Of a stretch of 64,000 bases of DNA, positions 1 through 8,010 are shown one piece after another (the stretch's first letter is position 1; each line of letters opens with the position of its first letter). The notes under the pieces are model-generated. The model worked only from the letters and a program-made list of their open reading frames with translations. It searched no databases and had not been told where the DNA came from. Origin of the DNA: Bacteroidia bacterium (GTDB lineage: Bacteria > Bacteroidota > Bacteroidia > J057). The translations under genes were made by a program, and so were the position numbers. The stretch is taken from assembly GCA_033391075.1 (NCBI GenBank), contig JAWPMV010000001.1, forward strand, positions 7,564,001-7,628,000, in the 5' to 3' direction.

Positions 1-2
1 AG

Positions 3-284
3 GAGCCTGTAGTAGATTTGACTCCTTCACCAGCTGTTTCCAGTTTTGCGATTTGTCGTTCGGATAAATATCCTTTCTGGGAAGGGAATTTAATTGTAGG
101 AAGCCTGAAAGCAACTCAATTATATCGTATGGAAGTTCAGGAGGGAAAACTCATACAACAAGAGCTATTACTCGATGAACTTGCCCGAATCCGGGATGTG
201 GAAATGGGCTTTGATGGCTATCTCTATCTTTTGTTAGAGCATGTTAATGGCGGTCAGATTCTGAGAGTGGAAGCGGTAGAGTAG
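3..284 (+). CDS. PQQ-dependent sugar dehydrogenase, C-terminal fragment (partial at window edge)
   Basis: This is the 3' end of a gene that begins before the window; the frame is open from base 3 with no stop. The visible part holds blades typical of the glucose/sorbosone dehydrogenase (GSDH, YliI-like) beta-propeller: a 'DKYPFWEGNLIVGSL' stretch, then 'LYRM', and near the end 'RIRDVEMGFDGYLYLL', which matches the family's last propeller repeat. Members are usually secreted or periplasmic quinoprotein oxidases of sugars or other polyols. The N-terminus and signal peptide lie outside the window, so the substrate cannot be judged. The gene converges on rsmA with a 2-bp gap. Confidence 0.75.
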   Translation, partial: EPVVDLTPSPAVSSFAICRSDKYPFWEGNLIVGSLKATQLYRMEVQEGKLIQQELLLDELARIRDVEMGFDGYLYLLLEHVNGGQILRVEAVE

Positions 285-286
285 AT

Positions 287-1048
287 TTAGCTTAAATTCC
301 TTGTAAGCATTAAATACTCCTCTACGGAAAGAGTCTCTGCTCTTCGGGTAAATAGTTCATCAAATTGTTCCCGATTCTTAAACTCAATCGTTTTTAAGGC
401 ATTTCGCAGGGTTTTTCTACGCATGCTAAAGGCCTGTTTGACTACTCGTTTTAGCTGAGGAAATTCAATTTCCGGCAATTCATCTTTCCTTTTCAAACTC
501 AAAACCCCACTCATCACTTTTGGGGGCGGACGAAAAACTCCCGGCGGGACTTTAAATTCATATTTGAGGTCAAAATAAGCGCCTAGTAATACACTCAGTA
601 TCCCATAGGTTTTGCTCCCCGGACCTGCGCAAATTCTCCGTGCAACCTCATCCTGTATCATAAAGGCCCCACTTTTGACATAGGGCAGGTTTTCTAATAA
701 TTGAAAAAAGAAGGGAGAGGAAATATTGTAGGGCAAATTACCTACAAAATGGCTATCAGCCGGAATGTCCTCCTGCATCTGCCACTTGAGTACATCCTTG
801 TGGATGATTTGCTCTTCTTTCATCCCCAGCTGACCCAAAAGATATGTTACTGCATCCGGATCTATTTCTACGACTTTAAAAGCGGGATATTTAGGCAGAA
901 GAAACTGGGTCAGTACCCCTTGCCCCGGACCGATTTCTATCACGGTATCCGTCGAATCTGCGGGACAGAGATCAACGATCTTTTGAGCGATTCCCAGATC
1001 GGTGAGGAAATGCTGTCCCCAGAATTTCTTTGGTTTTAGATTATGCAT
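287..1048 (-). CDS. rsmA: 16S rRNA (adenine1518/1519-N6)-dimethyltransferase
   Basis: RsmA (KsgA) dimethylates two adjacent adenines in helix 45 of 16S rRNA late in 30S assembly, using S-adenosylmethionine. The 253-residue protein is close to the family's usual length. The start carries the family 'KKFWGQHFL' motif. The SAM-binding motif I 'EIGPGQGVLT' lies near residue 40, and the catalytic 'NLPYNISSP' motif IV near residue 104. The C-terminal part contains the family's 'PPPKVMSGVL' and 'SMRRKTLRN' motifs. The gene stands alone, divergent from pdxA, and a good Bacteroidota promoter lies 38 bases upstream of the ATG. Confidence 0.97.
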   Translation of the reverse strand: MHNLKPKKFWGQHFLTDLGIAQKIVDLCPADSTDTVIEIGPGQGVLTQFLLPKYPAFKVVEIDPDAVTYLLGQLGMKEEQIIHKDVLKWQMQEDIPADSHFVGNLPYNISSPFFFQLLENLPYVKSGAFMIQDEVARRICAGPGSKTYGILSVLLGAYFDLKYEFKVPPGVFRPPPKVMSGVLSLKRKDELPEIEFPQLKRVVKQAFSMRRKTLRNALKTIEFKNREQFDELFTRRAETLSVEEYLMLTRNLS

Positions 1049-1086
1049 GGGATATTGTAATTTGCCTGAATAGTCAGGAAGCTGGA

Positions 1087-1120
1087 CAAAAATACAATTT
1101 GATCCTGCTCAATGACAAAA
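1087..1120 (-). promoter_or_regulatory. Bacteroidota-type promoter of rsmA (-33 and -7 boxes)
   Basis: Read on the minus strand, TTTTG (1120-1116) is followed after 21 bases by TATTTTTG (1094-1087), which fits the TAnnTTTG -7 consensus exactly. It lies 38 bases upstream of the rsmA ATG. This is the only promoter in the window where I also see a plausibly spaced -33 TTTG-like element. Confidence 0.55.
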
Positions 1121-1150
1121 TGGAGCGCTATATTTTAAGCCAAAAGCCTA

Positions 1151-2197
1151 ATGAGTAAAAATCAACAGAAACTGAAAATAGGATTTACCATAGGAGATGT
1201 GAATGGAATCGGTCCTGAATTGATTCTAAAGGCCTTCGTAGATTCGAGATTGAAAGAGTTTTGTGTGCCGATCCTGTATGGTTCTTCTCGTGTGATCAAT
1301 ATATATCGCAAGGTACTGGATATCCCCAAATTCCATTATGTGGTGGTACCTGGTCCCAAGCAGGCGCAGTACAATAAATTTAATATCATAGAGTGTGTAC
1401 CTGATCTTGAAAGAATTGAGATTGGGAAACCTTCTGCCAATGGGGGAAAGGCTGCTTATCTATCTTTGAAAAGAGCCGTAGAAGATGCCCAGCATCAGGA
1501 AATAGATGCCATCGTTACTTTGCCCGTTGATAAAGCTACCTTCCAGAAAAATGATCCTGAGTTTTCTGGCCATACGGAATTATTGGGGAAAGCTTTCAAT
1601 GTAAAGCAAAACCTGATGTTTATGGTGTCGGAGGATATCAAAGTAGGAACCGTTACCAATCACTTACCTCTAAGTGCTGTGGCGGGAGCTTTGACAAAAG
1701 AACGCATCATGGAGAAGGTTGAGCTTATGCACAACTCTTTGAGCAAAGACTTCAATATCCAGCGTCCGATGATAGCTGTATTGGGATTGAATCCTCATGC
1801 TGGTGATGATGGATTGATTGGACCGGAAGAGCAAGACATCATTAGCCCGGCGATTATGGAGTTGGGGAATAAAGGAATCCGGGCATACGGCCCTTATCCT
1901 GCAGATGGCTTTTTCGCTTCTGCCAATTACAAAAAATTTGATGGCGTCATGTCTATGTACCATGACCAGGGCTTGATTCCCTTTAAACTCCTGACGGGAT
2001 ACAGAGGGGTCAATTTTACGGCTGGTATTCCGGTAGTCAGAACCTGTCCGGATCATGGAGTTGCCTATGACATTGCGGGAAAAGGAACGGCAGATCCTGA
2101 AAGTTTACGTCAGTCCATCTATACAGCAGTTGATGTATTCAGAAACAGGCTAATGAATGCAGAGCTGGAAGCCAATGCCCTTAAAACGGAATCCTGA
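1151..2197 (+). CDS. pdxA: 4-hydroxythreonine-4-phosphate dehydrogenase
   Basis: PdxA oxidises 4-phosphohydroxy-L-threonine with NAD(P) to the precursor that PdxJ condenses with deoxyxylulose phosphate to make pyridoxine 5'-phosphate. The protein has 348 residues. It begins with 'IGFTIGDVNGIGPEL', the family signature. The three metal-binding histidines are in 'SGHTELL', 'LNPHAGDDG' and 'YHDQGLIPFK', and the C-terminal 'DHGVAYDIAGKGTADP' is also conserved. The ATG at 1151 places these motifs at their usual positions. The downstream membrane protein follows after 6 bases, so they probably share a transcript. pdxJ lies about 14 kb away on the other strand. Confidence 0.96.
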   Translation: MSKNQQKLKIGFTIGDVNGIGPELILKAFVDSRLKEFCVPILYGSSRVINIYRKVLDIPKFHYVVVPGPKQAQYNKFNIIECVPDLERIEIGKPSANGGKAAYLSLKRAVEDAQHQEIDAIVTLPVDKATFQKNDPEFSGHTELLGKAFNVKQNLMFMVSEDIKVGTVTNHLPLSAVAGALTKERIMEKVELMHNSLSKDFNIQRPMIAVLGLNPHAGDDGLIGPEEQDIISPAIMELGNKGIRAYGPYPADGFFASANYKKFDGVMSMYHDQGLIPFKLLTGYRGVNFTAGIPVVRTCPDHGVAYDIAGKGTADPESLRQSIYTAVDVFRNRLMNAELEANALKTES

Positions 2198-2203
2198 TCT
2201 TTT

Positions 2204-3505
2204 ATGCTGGTACGGATCAAAGATTTATTCTTAAAACACTACTTACTGATACTTACGCTGGCGGCCTTGCTTATGGCACTGGCTGATCGTAGCTACCGCG
2301 AAAGGAATCGAATCTGGTCAGATGGAGAAGGCTATTACCTCTATTTGCCCGCGGTCTTTATTTATGGCTTCGATGCGGATAAACTGCCCGTCAAATCGCC
2401 AGATAGATATAAGCCTCATGAGGAAAGCAATAAGCGCTTTACCCGATATTCGTCCGGAGTAGCCATTATGATTGCTCCCTTCTTTCTCCTTACACACGCC
2501 CTCACAAGTATAGGATTGTTTGAAGGACCTGCAGATGGTTATTCGGTAGTTTATAGCAATGGAATCGCTATCGCGGCAATTTTCTATTGTATGCTGGGCT
2601 TTTGGTTTTTGCGGAAAGTGCTGGATGAACATTTCTCTAAATGGACAACGGCTCTGACCATATTCGGGCTTTACTTTGGAACCAATATGGTCTACTACTC
2701 CTTTATGGAGCCCGCCATGTCGCATATATATTCCTTCTGTCTATTTGCGATATTACTCTATGTGACACCAAAAATCTTTCAGAATCCCAGCTTTCGAAAT
2801 CTTTTCCTCCTGGGCATTCTTATTGGCTTTATTACCCAAATACGTCTAACCAATTTCTGTATCGCCCTCTTTGTCCTCTTTTTCTCCATCCAGAAGAAGG
2901 AGGACTTTGTCGATCGTTGGGACTTTATTCTCAAACATTATAAGGCGCTACTCTTATTGATTCCCGCTTTTTTCATCCCCTGGATTCCTCAGATGATGTA
3001 TTGGTACCATGTGACAGGTTCGCCATTGATCTTTTCTTATGGCTATACTCCGGAAAGTTTTTTCCCCTACAGGAGCCATCCCAAAATCTGGCGAGTATTG
3101 ATCGATGTACAAAACGGCCTTTTCATTTATGCACCTATCCTCTTTCTCAGTTTGCTGGGAATGATACAAACCTCCTATAAGAATATCCTGAATGGACCTC
3201 TGATCACGCTGATCTTCATACTCTTTACCTATATTTTTGGCGCATACTCAGCCTGGTGGTTTGGGGGAGCTTATGGCCATAGGGCTTATATTGAGTTCTT
3301 CCCCTTTATGGCCATTCCAATGGCCTATGTGATTGATCATTTTAAAAATATTCAGATCGTTTTCAGAAGCGCTATTTATGTGGTATTGCTATGGTGGGTA
3401 GTATATAGTGTCCGATTGACCTATCTGTATCAGGGCCCCTGGGATGGGGCAAACTGGAACTGGAATACTTTCGAACAAGTATTGGACAAGGCCTGGATTT
3501 TCTGA
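2204..3505 (+). CDS. multi-spanning membrane protein, glycosyltransferase-39/PMT-like
   Basis: This 433-residue protein is almost entirely membrane segments (about ten hydrophobic stretches). An early extracytoplasmic loop reads 'SDGEGYYLYLPAVF', followed by a stretch rich in charged residues. This layout recalls the GT-C fold glycosyltransferases (ArnT/RgtA/PMT type), which move sugars from lipid-phosphate donors, where the acidic residue of the first loop is catalytic. I cannot see a full family signature, so the enzymatic assignment is an inference. The start is an ATG 6 bases after the pdxA stop, which suggests translational coupling, although no functional link to vitamin B6 is obvious. 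Confidence 0.6.
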   Translation: MLVRIKDLFLKHYLLILTLAALLMALADRSYRERNRIWSDGEGYYLYLPAVFIYGFDADKLPVKSPDRYKPHEESNKRFTRYSSGVAIMIAPFFLLTHALTSIGLFEGPADGYSVVYSNGIAIAAIFYCMLGFWFLRKVLDEHFSKWTTALTIFGLYFGTNMVYYSFMEPAMSHIYSFCLFAILLYVTPKIFQNPSFRNLFLLGILIGFITQIRLTNFCIALFVLFFSIQKKEDFVDRWDFILKHYKALLLLIPAFFIPWIPQMMYWYHVTGSPLIFSYGYTPESFFPYRSHPKIWRVLIDVQNGLFIYAPILFLSLLGMIQTSYKNILNGPLITLIFILFTYIFGAYSAWWFGGAYGHRAYIEFFPFMAIPMAYVIDHFKNIQIVFRSAIYVVLLWWVVYSVRLTYLYQGPWDGANWNWNTFEQVLDKAWIF

Positions 3506-3613
3506 TTTTCAGACATTTAACAAAAATTTAATCCGCTTACTTTCCCTGAAATTCGTATCTTATCCTTGATGAGTTCGATTGAACACATCAAAACGGATTA
3601 AAACACTACTAAT

Positions 3614-3889
3614 ATGTTTTCACTACTTATTTGGGGACTCATCGGATTAGCCGCTGGTACCATAGCCAAAATGATTACCCCTCAGGATGAAAAAGGAGGA
3701 TGGGTTTCCACGATTATCATAGGAATTGTTGGTTCTATTGTGGGAGGTTTTGTTGCGGGATTCTTTGGCCTTAATGCAAAATTGGGAAGCACCTATCTGG
3801 GAGACCTTATTATCGCTACAGGAGGCGCTGTTCTGGTACTGTTTATCTACCACAAATACCTTAAGGATAAGCTGAACCTTCCTATTTAG
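3614..3889 (+). CDS. GlsB/YeaQ/YmgE-family small membrane protein
   Basis: This 91-residue protein is a member of the transglycosylase-associated protein family (Pfam PF04226), small glycine-rich inner-membrane proteins linked to stress responses in other bacteria; their biochemical role is unknown. It shows three hydrophobic helices separated by short loops. The family's 'IWGLIGLAAGTIAKMI' start, the 'GGWVSTIIIGIVGSIVGGF' middle helix and a final glycine-rich 'IIATGGAVLVLFIY' helix are all present. Length and layout are normal for the family. Its stop codon overlaps by four bases the stop of the convergent helical-repeat gene. Confidence 0.9.
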   Translation: MFSLLIWGLIGLAAGTIAKMITPQDEKGGWVSTIIIGIVGSIVGGFVAGFFGLNAKLGSTYLGDLIIATGGAVLVLFIYHKYLKDKLNLPI

Positions 3890-5430
3890 TCAACAACATC
3901 TATTTTTGACATTTCTCCAGCTTCAAAATCGAGGCTGGTTTTGGGATTAAAGAAGCTTTGTGTAAAAGCTTCTGCTAAGCCTGTATTCTCCTTTTTCGCC
4001 TGTATCCACAGGTCGAAACGGATAACTTCATGGCTGATGGCTTTCCAACTATCAGAAAGCCTCATCCATTGTTCCAATTCATGCATTTCATCATCTCGAG
4101 TCTGAAAATCAAAGGCGTGTTTTTCCAGCAAATAGAGATATCTAAAAATTTTTGCATGTCGATCTTCTCCCCTGTATTTCGCAAGATGCTTCCGCAAAGA
4201 CTCAATACGGGAAGCAGCCAGGTCAAACATGTCCATATCCAGCAAAAGCATAATTTCATAAATGCGCATACTGCTATTCCAGCCTTTTTTATCGGCTAAA
4301 ATTTCCTGTAAAAGTCCCAGGCTTTGAAAGGCTGCTTTGCAATCTCCTTGCAGATGTTTCAGACAGGCCTCCAGATAATAGGTGAGTTCTATGCTCTGGG
4401 TTCTGCGTTTTTGGTTTCGAAACCACTGGAGCTCCAATAGCATTTGCTCTGCTGCTTTCCATTCCCCTAGATAAAGCTGAATAAAAAGAGCATAGAGAGA
4501 GGCAGAAAAGTAATTGTATTTTTTAGGATGATAGAGTTCCCGGGCATTAAGGGAAGCTTCCAGAGCTGCCGGGAAATTATATACCAGGCATTCTACGGCT
4601 GCTAATTTGAGATAGGGCGTGCCTAATCGATTTTTCGATCGGAGTCCTTTATTGCTGGAGACCAGATCAATCAATTCCTCCAAAGCTCCTTTCGCCTGCT
4701 CATAGTCTTGTATCCCTTCATACATAGAGACCAGAAGATTGAGGTAGAAATAATGGGTGCGGAGGGTATAGGCTACTTCCAGCCTTTTCTCAAGCTGCTT
4801 TGTTTTTTCCCTAAGCCACTCAATAACTTCTTCCGAAAAATGACTGTGATTACGCGTCTTTAGGTTAAACTCATCAAAAATGCCTATCCCCAGGACATCG
4901 GTTTCATACTGCTCGAGTGTTTTGGCAATTTCTCCCGAATATTCCCATGTCCCTTTTTGCCGGGAAGCCGCGATATTTTGGAGGTAGATAAGGGGGGGTA
5001 AACGAAATTCCGGAAGACCGGCTTCCTCTGCCTGATGCTCACACTTTTCGAAAAGCTCTCTGGCGATGTCTTCCAGGCCTCTTTTCCTCAGCATCAAAGC
5101 AGAACTTATTTGTTTGATTATCCTGACTACTTCATAGGCAGCCGGATCTTCTTTCAGTACATTATTGTTTTGGAGATTTACGCCCAAAATCAGGGTTTCC
5201 TGCATTTTTTCGAGTAGGCGGGCCTTTAGCATAATAAAGGCTTTTGATTTGGGATTGCCGTACAACTTTTCGGAAGCATCAGCCTGTGTCAGATCGGGCT
5301 GTTTTTCGAGGAGTTCAAGCAGTGCGAGTGCCTTATTACTCCCTTTTCCATGAAATGCGTTTAAAAAACTCTTGAGGTATCTCAACTCCTGCCGGGAGAG
5401 AGAATTAAAAATTGCCTGTATTCTTTCCAA
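3886..5430 (-). CDS. alpha-helical repeat (TPR-like) protein of unknown function
   Basis: I do not recognise a named family. The 514-residue product has no signal peptide or membrane segment and is predicted cytoplasmic. It is strongly helical, with leucine- and alanine-rich segments spaced like TPR or SEL1 repeats from about residue 100 onward, for example 'YEQAKGALEEL' and 'FPAALEASLNARELY'. The N-terminal 'FNSLSRQELRYLKSFL' segment resembles a small helical adaptor domain. The start must be TTG: an in-frame stop lies four codons upstream and the next ATG is about 65 codons further in, past conserved-looking sequence. Such proteins often act as scaffolds, but no partner is visible here. Confidence 0.7.
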   Translation of the reverse strand: MERIQAIFNSLSRQELRYLKSFLNAFHGKGSNKALALLELLEKQPDLTQADASEKLYGNPKSKAFIMLKARLLEKMQETLILGVNLQNNNVLKEDPAAYEVVRIIKQISSALMLRKRGLEDIARELFEKCEHQAEEAGLPEFRLPPLIYLQNIAASRQKGTWEYSGEIAKTLEQYETDVLGIGIFDEFNLKTRNHSHFSEEVIEWLREKTKQLEKRLEVAYTLRTHYFYLNLLVSMYEGIQDYEQAKGALEELIDLVSSNKGLRSKNRLGTPYLKLAAVECLVYNFPAALEASLNARELYHPKKYNYFSASLYALFIQLYLGEWKAAEQMLLELQWFRNQKRRTQSIELTYYLEACLKHLQGDCKAAFQSLGLLQEILADKKGWNSSMRIYEIMLLLDMDMFDLAASRIESLRKHLAKYRGEDRHAKIFRYLYLLEKHAFDFQTRDDEMHELEQWMRLSDSWKAISHEVIRFDLWIQAKKENTGLAEAFTQSFFNPKTSLDFEAGEMSKIDVVD

Positions 5431-5549
5431 TTTGAAAAATTAAAATGGGTAAATACACGACGTCCTTATCAACAAGATACAATTTTTGAACAGATTACGC
5501 CAGAATCTTGCATAGAAAAATAACATGCCTCGGCTTAGGACATTTTTTG

Positions 5550-5557
5550 TAGCTTTG
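5550..5557 (+). promoter_or_regulatory. -7 promoter box TAGCTTTG upstream of the M3 peptidase
   Basis: A perfect TAnnTTTG match ends 17 bases before the ATG of the M3 oligopeptidase. I see no convincing -33 TTTG at the usual distance, so it is assigned from the -7 box and its position alone. Confidence 0.45.
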
Positions 5558-5574
5558 TCCCAAATTTCCTGAAC

Positions 5575-7311
5575 ATGCAAGAATTCTTACAGATAAAAGA
5601 TAATAAACTCGCACGCACATTTTTACCGACAGACTTTGAGATCACAGACTGGGAAAGTATAAAGATCTATTATGACCAGCTTATGGAAGCGGAGCCGGAT
5701 AGTGTAGAAAAGCTGGAAAAGTACCTGAAAAAGCGCAATGAACTGGATGGGATTGTTTCTGAGGAGTATGCATGGCGCTATATTCGCATGACCTGCAATA
5801 CGCAGGATGAGAAAATAAAAGAAGCTTTTCAGTTTTTCGTAAAGGAGATTATACCCCATGTCTCTGTATGTGAGGATAAACTCAATCGAAAATTGGCCGC
5901 CAATCCCTACTTCAATGAGTTGGATAATAATCTTTATTTGACCTATACCCGTCAGGTCAAACGCGCAATAGAAATGTTTCGCGAAGCAAATATTCCGCTT
6001 AGTACAGAAGTCCAAAGCCTTTCGCAGGAATATGGAAGTACGATGGGAGCCATGACGATTGAGCATGAAGGAAAAGAACTGACCTTGCAGCAAGCAGGTA
6101 AGTATATGGAAAATCGGGATCAGTCAGTCCGGGAAGAAGTTTGGAAAAAGCTGGCAAAAAGAAGAAGTCAGGATTCCGAAAAGTTGCAAGAGCTTTTTGA
6201 CAAATTGCTGCAAAGAAGGAATCAGATGGCTAAGAATACAGGCTATGATTCTTATACTCGATATAAGTTCGATAAGATGGGGCGCTTTGACTACCAGCCC
6301 GCGGATACCAAGGATTTTCATAATGCTGTAGAAAAGGTAGTCAAACCTATCTATCAGGAGCTTTTACAGGAAAGAAGAAGATTGCTGGGACTTTCAGAAT
6401 TAAGACCCTGGGATCTCAGTGTAGATATATTCGGAGAGGTTCCTCTCAAGCCATTCGAAGGCGCCGATCAATTGTTGGAAAGATCTGTAGAAGCCTTGAC
6501 CCATGTGCAAGAAGAACTGGGCGAAATGATCCGCATTATGGATAAAAAGGGCTTTCTAGATCTGGATAGTCGGGTCGGGAAAGCACCGGGGGGATATAAT
6601 TATCCCCTCATGGAAACAGGTATTCCCTTCATTTTTATGAATGCTGCAGGAACCCAGACGGATGTAATCACCATGCTTCACGAAAGTGGGCATGCAGTAC
6701 ATTCCTTTGTTACCCGAAACATCAGCCTGAATGCACTAAAACAACCTCCTTCTGAAGTGGCCGAGCTGGCTTCTATGAGTATGGAGCTTTTGTGCCTGGA
6801 TTATTATGATGCTTTCTATAAAGATCCGACCTCTTTGATTCGTGCTAAAAAGGGACAATTGGTACGTTGCATTACCATTTTTCCATGGGTAGCTACCATA
6901 GATGCCTTTCAGCAATGGCTCTACGATAATCCTGAGCATACGCATGAAGAAAGAAATGCTGCTTTTGATGAGCTGTATATCCGCTTTCATGGGGAAACCG
7001 TGAACTGGGAAGGATTTGAAGATATTCGCAGAAATCTTTGGCTCAAGCAGATGCATATTTTCGAAGTACCTTTTTACTACATCGAATATGCGATCGCCCA
7101 ATTAGGTGCATTGGCTGTATGGAGGAACTTTAAGCAAGATCCCAAAGGGGGATTGGAACAATACCTCAGCGCTCTCAAACTGGGCTATACGAGGACTATT
7201 CCGGAGATTTATAAAGAAGCAGGTATACGTTTCGATTTTTCTGAAGACTATATGCGAGAAGCCGTAGAATTCTGTTTGAAAGAATACCAGGATTTATCAG
7301 TCGTCAACTAG
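5575..7311 (+). CDS. M3-family oligoendopeptidase (PepF-like)
   Basis: A cytoplasmic zinc metallopeptidase that cleaves short peptides, likely in peptide recycling. The 578-residue length suits the PepF/M3B group. The zinc-binding HExxH motif is 'HESGH' at residues 369-373 (His369, Glu370, His373), and the third ligand is expected in the 'EVAELASMSMELL' segment about 25 residues on, where the family glutamate lies. There is no signal peptide. The ATG at 5575 follows a perfect -7 promoter box by 17 bases. The 3' end overlaps the convergent secreted-protein gene by 8 bases. Confidence 0.92.
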   Translation: MQEFLQIKDNKLARTFLPTDFEITDWESIKIYYDQLMEAEPDSVEKLEKYLKKRNELDGIVSEEYAWRYIRMTCNTQDEKIKEAFQFFVKEIIPHVSVCEDKLNRKLAANPYFNELDNNLYLTYTRQVKRAIEMFREANIPLSTEVQSLSQEYGSTMGAMTIEHEGKELTLQQAGKYMENRDQSVREEVWKKLAKRRSQDSEKLQELFDKLLQRRNQMAKNTGYDSYTRYKFDKMGRFDYQPADTKDFHNAVEKVVKPIYQELLQERRRLLGLSELRPWDLSVDIFGEVPLKPFEGADQLLERSVEALTHVQEELGEMIRIMDKKGFLDLDSRVGKAPGGYNYPLMETGIPFIFMNAAGTQTDVITMLHESGHAVHSFVTRNISLNALKQPPSEVAELASMSMELLCLDYYDAFYKDPTSLIRAKKGQLVRCITIFPWVATIDAFQQWLYDNPEHTHEERNAAFDELYIRFHGETVNWEGFEDIRRNLWLKQMHIFEVPFYYIEYAIAQLGALAVWRNFKQDPKGGLEQYLSALKLGYTRTIPEIYKEAGIRFDFSEDYMREAVEFCLKEYQDLSVVN

Positions 7312-7807
7312 ATCCTTCGATCTCGACAAAAACCGAACTGGTTTTGTTATTGTAGAACATAAAGATCTCTATATACTTCCGCTTTTTATTATTAAAAGCT
7401 TTTGCACGGACTCCTTTCTCGCTGAACTCCCGGGCTACCGTCTGGGCCAGTTCAGGATTTTCTTCCATATGGGGTTTATTTGCCGAGTTTGTGATGGATT
7501 CCTTAAAGAAGGCGAAAAGGATTCTTCTTTTGTCAACACTCCAGCCTATATGCTGCTTGCGGATGTGGTAGATCTTTCCTTTTTTGGTTGTAATGATAAT
7601 TCTTAAGGTATAGGTCGAGTCTATTTCCTGACGAAAAAAAGTAACCGGACCTTCTCTGTTCTCAAATTTCATCCCGCTTTCGATGCGACCGGGCATAGCT
7701 CGTTTGATAAGTTCTTTCTCTGACATCCCAACCCTTAGCTCTAAAACTTGCGTATAGAGTAAAGGTGTACATAGGAGGAAAAAGGCAAAGATGATACTTG
7801 TCCTCAT
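7304..7807 (-). CDS. small secreted protein of unknown function
   Basis: A 167-residue protein starting at the ATG at 7807, which begins a clear signal peptide ('MRTSIIFAFFLLCTPLLYTQ'). An upstream start at 7873 would add 22 polar residues before the signal and is less likely. The mature part opens with 'LELRVGMSEKELIKRAMPG', similar in style to the SmpA/OmlA- or 'outer membrane assembly'-type small domains that begin with a 'xxGMSxxEV' turn, but the resemblance is weak. No catalytic motif is visible. It converges on and overlaps the M3 peptidase gene. Confidence 0.65.
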   Translation of the reverse strand: MRTSIIFAFFLLCTPLLYTQVLELRVGMSEKELIKRAMPGRIESGMKFENREGPVTFFRQEIDSTYTLRIIITTKKGKIYHIRKQHIGWSVDKRRILFAFFKESITNSANKPHMEENPELAQTVAREFSEKGVRAKAFNNKKRKYIEIFMFYNNKTSSVFVEIEGSS

Positions 7808-7987
7808 GAGATTGGATTGATGTTTAAAGTAGCTTGTCTGGATTTCCTTGAATACTGGTATCCCCACACTCAAAACTTAATAAAAGAATATTGTAGGAAT
7901 ATTGCATGTTGCATTCCTGAAAAAATCTCATTAGAAAGGGAAAAAGGGCGTAAATTTGTGTAAACCCAAAGAAAAAAACGTACCTTA

Positions 7988-7995
7988 TATCTTTG
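7988..7995 (+). promoter_or_regulatory. -7 promoter box TATCTTTG upstream of the S41 protease
   Basis: A perfect TAnnTTTG match lying 15 bases upstream of the ATG at 8011. It overlaps the in-frame TTG at 7993, which makes that TTG a poor start and supports translation from 8011. Confidence 0.5.
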
Positions 7996-8010
7996 CTGAA
8001 GATCGTATAC

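Noticed and set aside
7993-8010. TTG start for the S41 protease
   Set aside because: It lies inside a perfect -7 promoter box, and the ATG at 8,011 gives a cleaner signal segment.
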